Assembly (NCBI RefSeq): GCF_900110995.1
Contig: NZ_FOJF01000001.1
Location: forward strand, 3,446,803 to 3,510,802
Direction: 5' to 3'
From: Chitinophaga sp. YR573
GTDB taxonomy: Bacteria; Bacteroidota; Bacteroidia; Chitinophagales; Chitinophagaceae
Length of the DNA: 64,000 nucleotides
The notes below the pieces were generated by a model. That model made no database searches. It saw only the letters and a program-made list of their open reading frames with translations, and was not told the origin of the DNA. Each line of letters opens with the position of its first letter. Within the stretch, counting starts at the first letter, position 1. The position numbers and the translations under genes were made by a program. Shown here piece by piece: positions 62,277 through 64,000 of this stretch.

Positions 62277-63590
62277 TTAGAAGTTTACTGTCTGTCTTAG
62301 TTTCACAATATTTGCTGCACCCCGTTTAATAATAATACGGGTCCCTCTCTCAAAGGTAAAGTAGCGGTAGAACCAGTTGATAAACACTACCAGCCTGTTA
62401 CGGAATCCCAGCAGGCTTAATAAGTGTACTGCCATCCATACCATCCAGGCAAAATATCCGTACAGTTTCATGCCGGCAAATTCTGCCACTGCCTTGTTAC
62501 GGCCTATGGTAGCCATACTGCCGAGGTCTTTATATTTAAAAGGCACTAAGTTATGATCGTTTTTCAGGGTTTTCTTCAGGTTAGCGGCTACGTTGGCGCC
62601 TTGCTGAATAGCTACCTGTGCTACCATCGGATAGCCTTTGGGGTGAATCTCATCCGTCATCAGGGCGATATCGCCTATCGCATATACGTTGGTATGGCCC
62701 ACTATCTGGTTAACTGCATTTACCTGCACACGTCCATTGGGCGCTATTATTTCTGAAGCAATACCATTTACCGGTACGCCTTTCACGCCGGCCGACCAGA
62801 ACAACGACTGGCTGTCTATTTTTTCTCCTGTACTCAGTGTTAAGGTTTTACCATCATATTCTTTTACAACGGTTTTCACCATCACTTTCACGCCTAGTTC
62901 TGTAAGGGCTTCCAGTGCCTTTTCAGAAGAGTGTTCAGCCATTCCTGCCAGCAGGCGGGGACTGCTTTCTATGAGATATACGTTCATCAGGGAAACGGGT
63001 AGCTCGGGGTAGTCTTTAGGCATGATGTATTTACGGAGTTCCGCAAATGCGCCGGCCATTTCCACGCCGGTAGGGCCGCCGCCCACCATTACGAAGTTGA
63101 GTTTGGGTTTTATGGCTGCTTCATCTTTCAGCAGCAGACTTTCTTCGAATTGTTTGATCACATAGTTACGGATCTGTACGGCTTCTATCAGCGATTTCAT
63201 ACCGATAGCATGTTCTTCTATCAGTTTGTTGCCAAAGAAGTTGGTAGTGCTGCCGGTAGCAAATACGAGGTAGTCGTAGTGTAAGTCGCCAATACCGGTT
63301 TCGAGAATGTTTTCTGCTGCGCGGAGGCCGGTAACTTCGGCCATACGGAAGATGAAATTTTTCTGACTTTTAAAAATTGCGCGAAGGGGGAAAGCGATAC
63401 TGTCTGCTTCCAGTCCGGCTGTAGATACCTGGTATAAGAGGGGCTGAAAGAGGTGATAGTTGTTCCTGTCTAACATTACAATCTGAACAGGTGCATTTTT
63501 GAGCTTTTTAGCCAGATTAATACCGCCAAAGCCGCCACCCACAATAACAACGCGTGGCACGCCGGCTTCCGGAACATTCGGTTGGATCAT
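62277..63590 (-). CDS. ndh: Type II NADH dehydrogenase-like flavoprotein
   Basis: FAD-dependent NADH:quinone oxidoreductase without proton pumping, peripheral on the inner membrane. The 437 residues start near MIQPNVPEAGVPRVVIVGGG. FAD-binding GGGFGGINLAKKL, the NADH-binding MVGGGPTGVEMAGAFAEL, and VYAIGDIALM show the two-dinucleotide-fold architecture. The C-terminal FAWMVWMAVHLLSLLGFRNR is a membrane-association helix typical of NDH-2. Alternative: a sulfide:quinone reductase, but its conserved cysteines are not seen. Confidence 0.92.
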   Translation of the reverse strand: MIQPNVPEAGVPRVVIVGGGFGGINLAKKLKNAPVQIVMLDRNNYHLFQPLLYQVSTAGLEADSIAFPLRAIFKSQKNFIFRMAEVTGLRAAENILETGIGDLHYDYLVFATGSTTNFFGNKLIEEHAIGMKSLIEAVQIRNYVIKQFEESLLLKDEAAIKPKLNFVMVGGGPTGVEMAGAFAELRKYIMPKDYPELPVSLMNVYLIESSPRLLAGMAEHSSEKALEALTELGVKVMVKTVVKEYDGKTLTLSTGEKIDSQSLFWSAGVKGVPVNGIASEIIAPNGRVQVNAVNQIVGHTNVYAIGDIALMTDEIHPKGYPMVAQVAIQQGANVAANLKKTLKNDHNLVPFKYKDLGSMATIGRNKAVAEFAGMKLYGYFAWMVWMAVHLLSLLGFRNRLVVFINWFYRYFTFERGTRIIIKRGAANIVKLRQTVNF

Positions 63591-63708
63591 AAAACATCAT
63601 TTATCAGTCAAAGAATAAACCTACTGTGCTGTTCCTAACGCTGGAGTTCATAAATGCATCTCAAAGTTACAAAACTTTCAGAAAAGAATGAAAGTTTAAT
63701 TAAAAAAA

Positions 63709-63737
63709 ATCCCCGGTACATTACTGCACCGGGGATA
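63709..63737 (-). terminator. Terminator of the transaldolase-family gene
   Basis: CCCCGGT (63711-63717) and ACCGGGG (63728-63734) form a 7-bp stem. On the minus strand it is followed by an A then eight T. It lies 22 bases beyond the fsa-type stop. Confidence 0.85.
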
Positions 63738-63758
63738 TATACCATCTAAAAGTATGTA

Positions 63759-64000
63759 CTACATTTTTTTCGCGTCTTCCAGGAATTTGGCCAGGCCAAT
63801 ATCTGTAAGAGGGTGTTTCAGCAGACCCAGGATAGAGTCTAATGGGCAGGTACAAACATCAGCACCGGCTTCAGCACATCTTACGATGTGGAGGGCGTTG
63901 CGGATAGAAGCTGCCAGGATTTCAGTTTTAAAGCCCTGCAGGCTGTATATCTGAGCAATCTGAGCGATCAGTTCTACACCATCCCAGCTGGTATCGTCGA
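63759..64000 (-). CDS. Transaldolase/fructose-6-phosphate aldolase, 5' end outside the window
   Basis: On the minus strand the last 80 codons end at TAG (63759-63761). They read through DGVELIAQIAQIYSLQGFK and TEILAASIRNALHIVRCAEA, then GADVCTCPLDSILGLLKHPL and the ending GLAKFLEDAKKM. The motif ILAASIRN...GAD.CT.P is the mark of the TalC/MipB/FSA short transaldolase family, which works on fructose 6-phosphate or transfers dihydroxyacetone units. The N-terminus with the catalytic Lys is beyond the window. A terminator sits just downstream. Confidence 0.88.
   Translation of the reverse strand, partial: DDTSWDGVELIAQIAQIYSLQGFKTEILAASIRNALHIVRCAEAGADVCTCPLDSILGLLKHPLTDIGLAKFLEDAKKM

Noticed and set aside
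63754-63954. 66-codon plus-strand ORF at the right end
   Set aside because: Antisense to the transaldolase-family gene, whose motifs are clear on the minus strand.
1-64000. tRNA genes, rRNA genes, tmRNA, SRP RNA and RNase P RNA
   Set aside because: No T-loop consensus, CCA-ending cloverleaf or conserved core sequences of these RNAs were found by eye in any intergenic region.

Overview
The window reads as a chromosome segment of a Bacteroidota bacterium, most likely Chitinophagaceae (Chitinophaga-like). Five things point there: promoters of the TTTG-N19-TAnnTTTG type (the best is in front of rpsJ), almost no Shine-Dalgarno sequences, a type III glutamine synthetase, a fused alpha/beta 2-oxoacid dehydrogenase E1, and lineage-specific envelope proteins (type IX secretion plug protein, TamL-type lipoprotein, DUF1573 protein, PafA-type phosphatase). 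This assignment is an inference from gene content. No tRNA, rRNA, CRISPR array, insertion sequence or prophage was seen.

Layout. 1-2150: a glycosyltransferase cut by the window edge, a polysaccharide deacetylase and a small outer-membrane barrel protein. 2151-3405: about 1.25 kb without a conventional gene. It holds three tandem, independently terminated units, each with a shared upstream motif, a shared leader motif and a 19-22 codon hydrophobic micro-ORF. This is the least explained part of the window. 3331-20326: the S10-spc-alpha ribosomal superoperon (rpsJ to rplQ) with secY, map, infA, rpmJ and rpoA, and with several hairpins and internal promoter boxes in its spacers. 20454-28649: a zinc-ribbon membrane protein, carA, a possible antisense-strand small RNA, an aminotransferase, a DUF1573 protein, the E1 fusion and an orphan OmpR-type response regulator. 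28720-36789: yebC, transporters (APC, DAACS, MFS), a DedA protein, a MarR regulator, malate dehydrogenase and a thioredoxin-like protein. 37079-39612: efp-accB-accC. 39696-50734: a lipoprotein, glnN, purL, an alpha-oxoamine synthase, a PafA-type phosphatase, a crotonase and a GLPGLI-like secreted protein. 50804-64000: a TPR protein, a phosphosulfolactate synthase, a palindromic repeat cluster, aroE, a methyltransferase, truB, TamL, an rRNA/tRNA methyltransferase, an FtsX-like permease, the T9SS plug protein, a type II NADH dehydrogenase and the 3' end of a transaldolase-family gene.

How the genes work together. Most are housekeeping genes for translation, protein export (SecY, and TamL for outer-membrane assembly), fatty-acid initiation (accB/accC), nitrogen assimilation (glnN), purine and pyrimidine precursors (purL, carA) and central carbon (mdh, E1 fusion, ndh). 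The phosphosulfolactate synthase, with an alpha-oxoamine synthase 6 kb away, raises the possibility of sulfonate or sulfonolipid synthesis. The candidates for something new are the micro-ORF array at 2229-3198, two intergenic regions that look like independent noncoding transcripts (about 22660-22950 minus, 45744-46010 plus), and an EF-P with arginine at position 32. Convergent gene pairs are often separated by unusually long perfect hairpins (23 and 32 bp arms).
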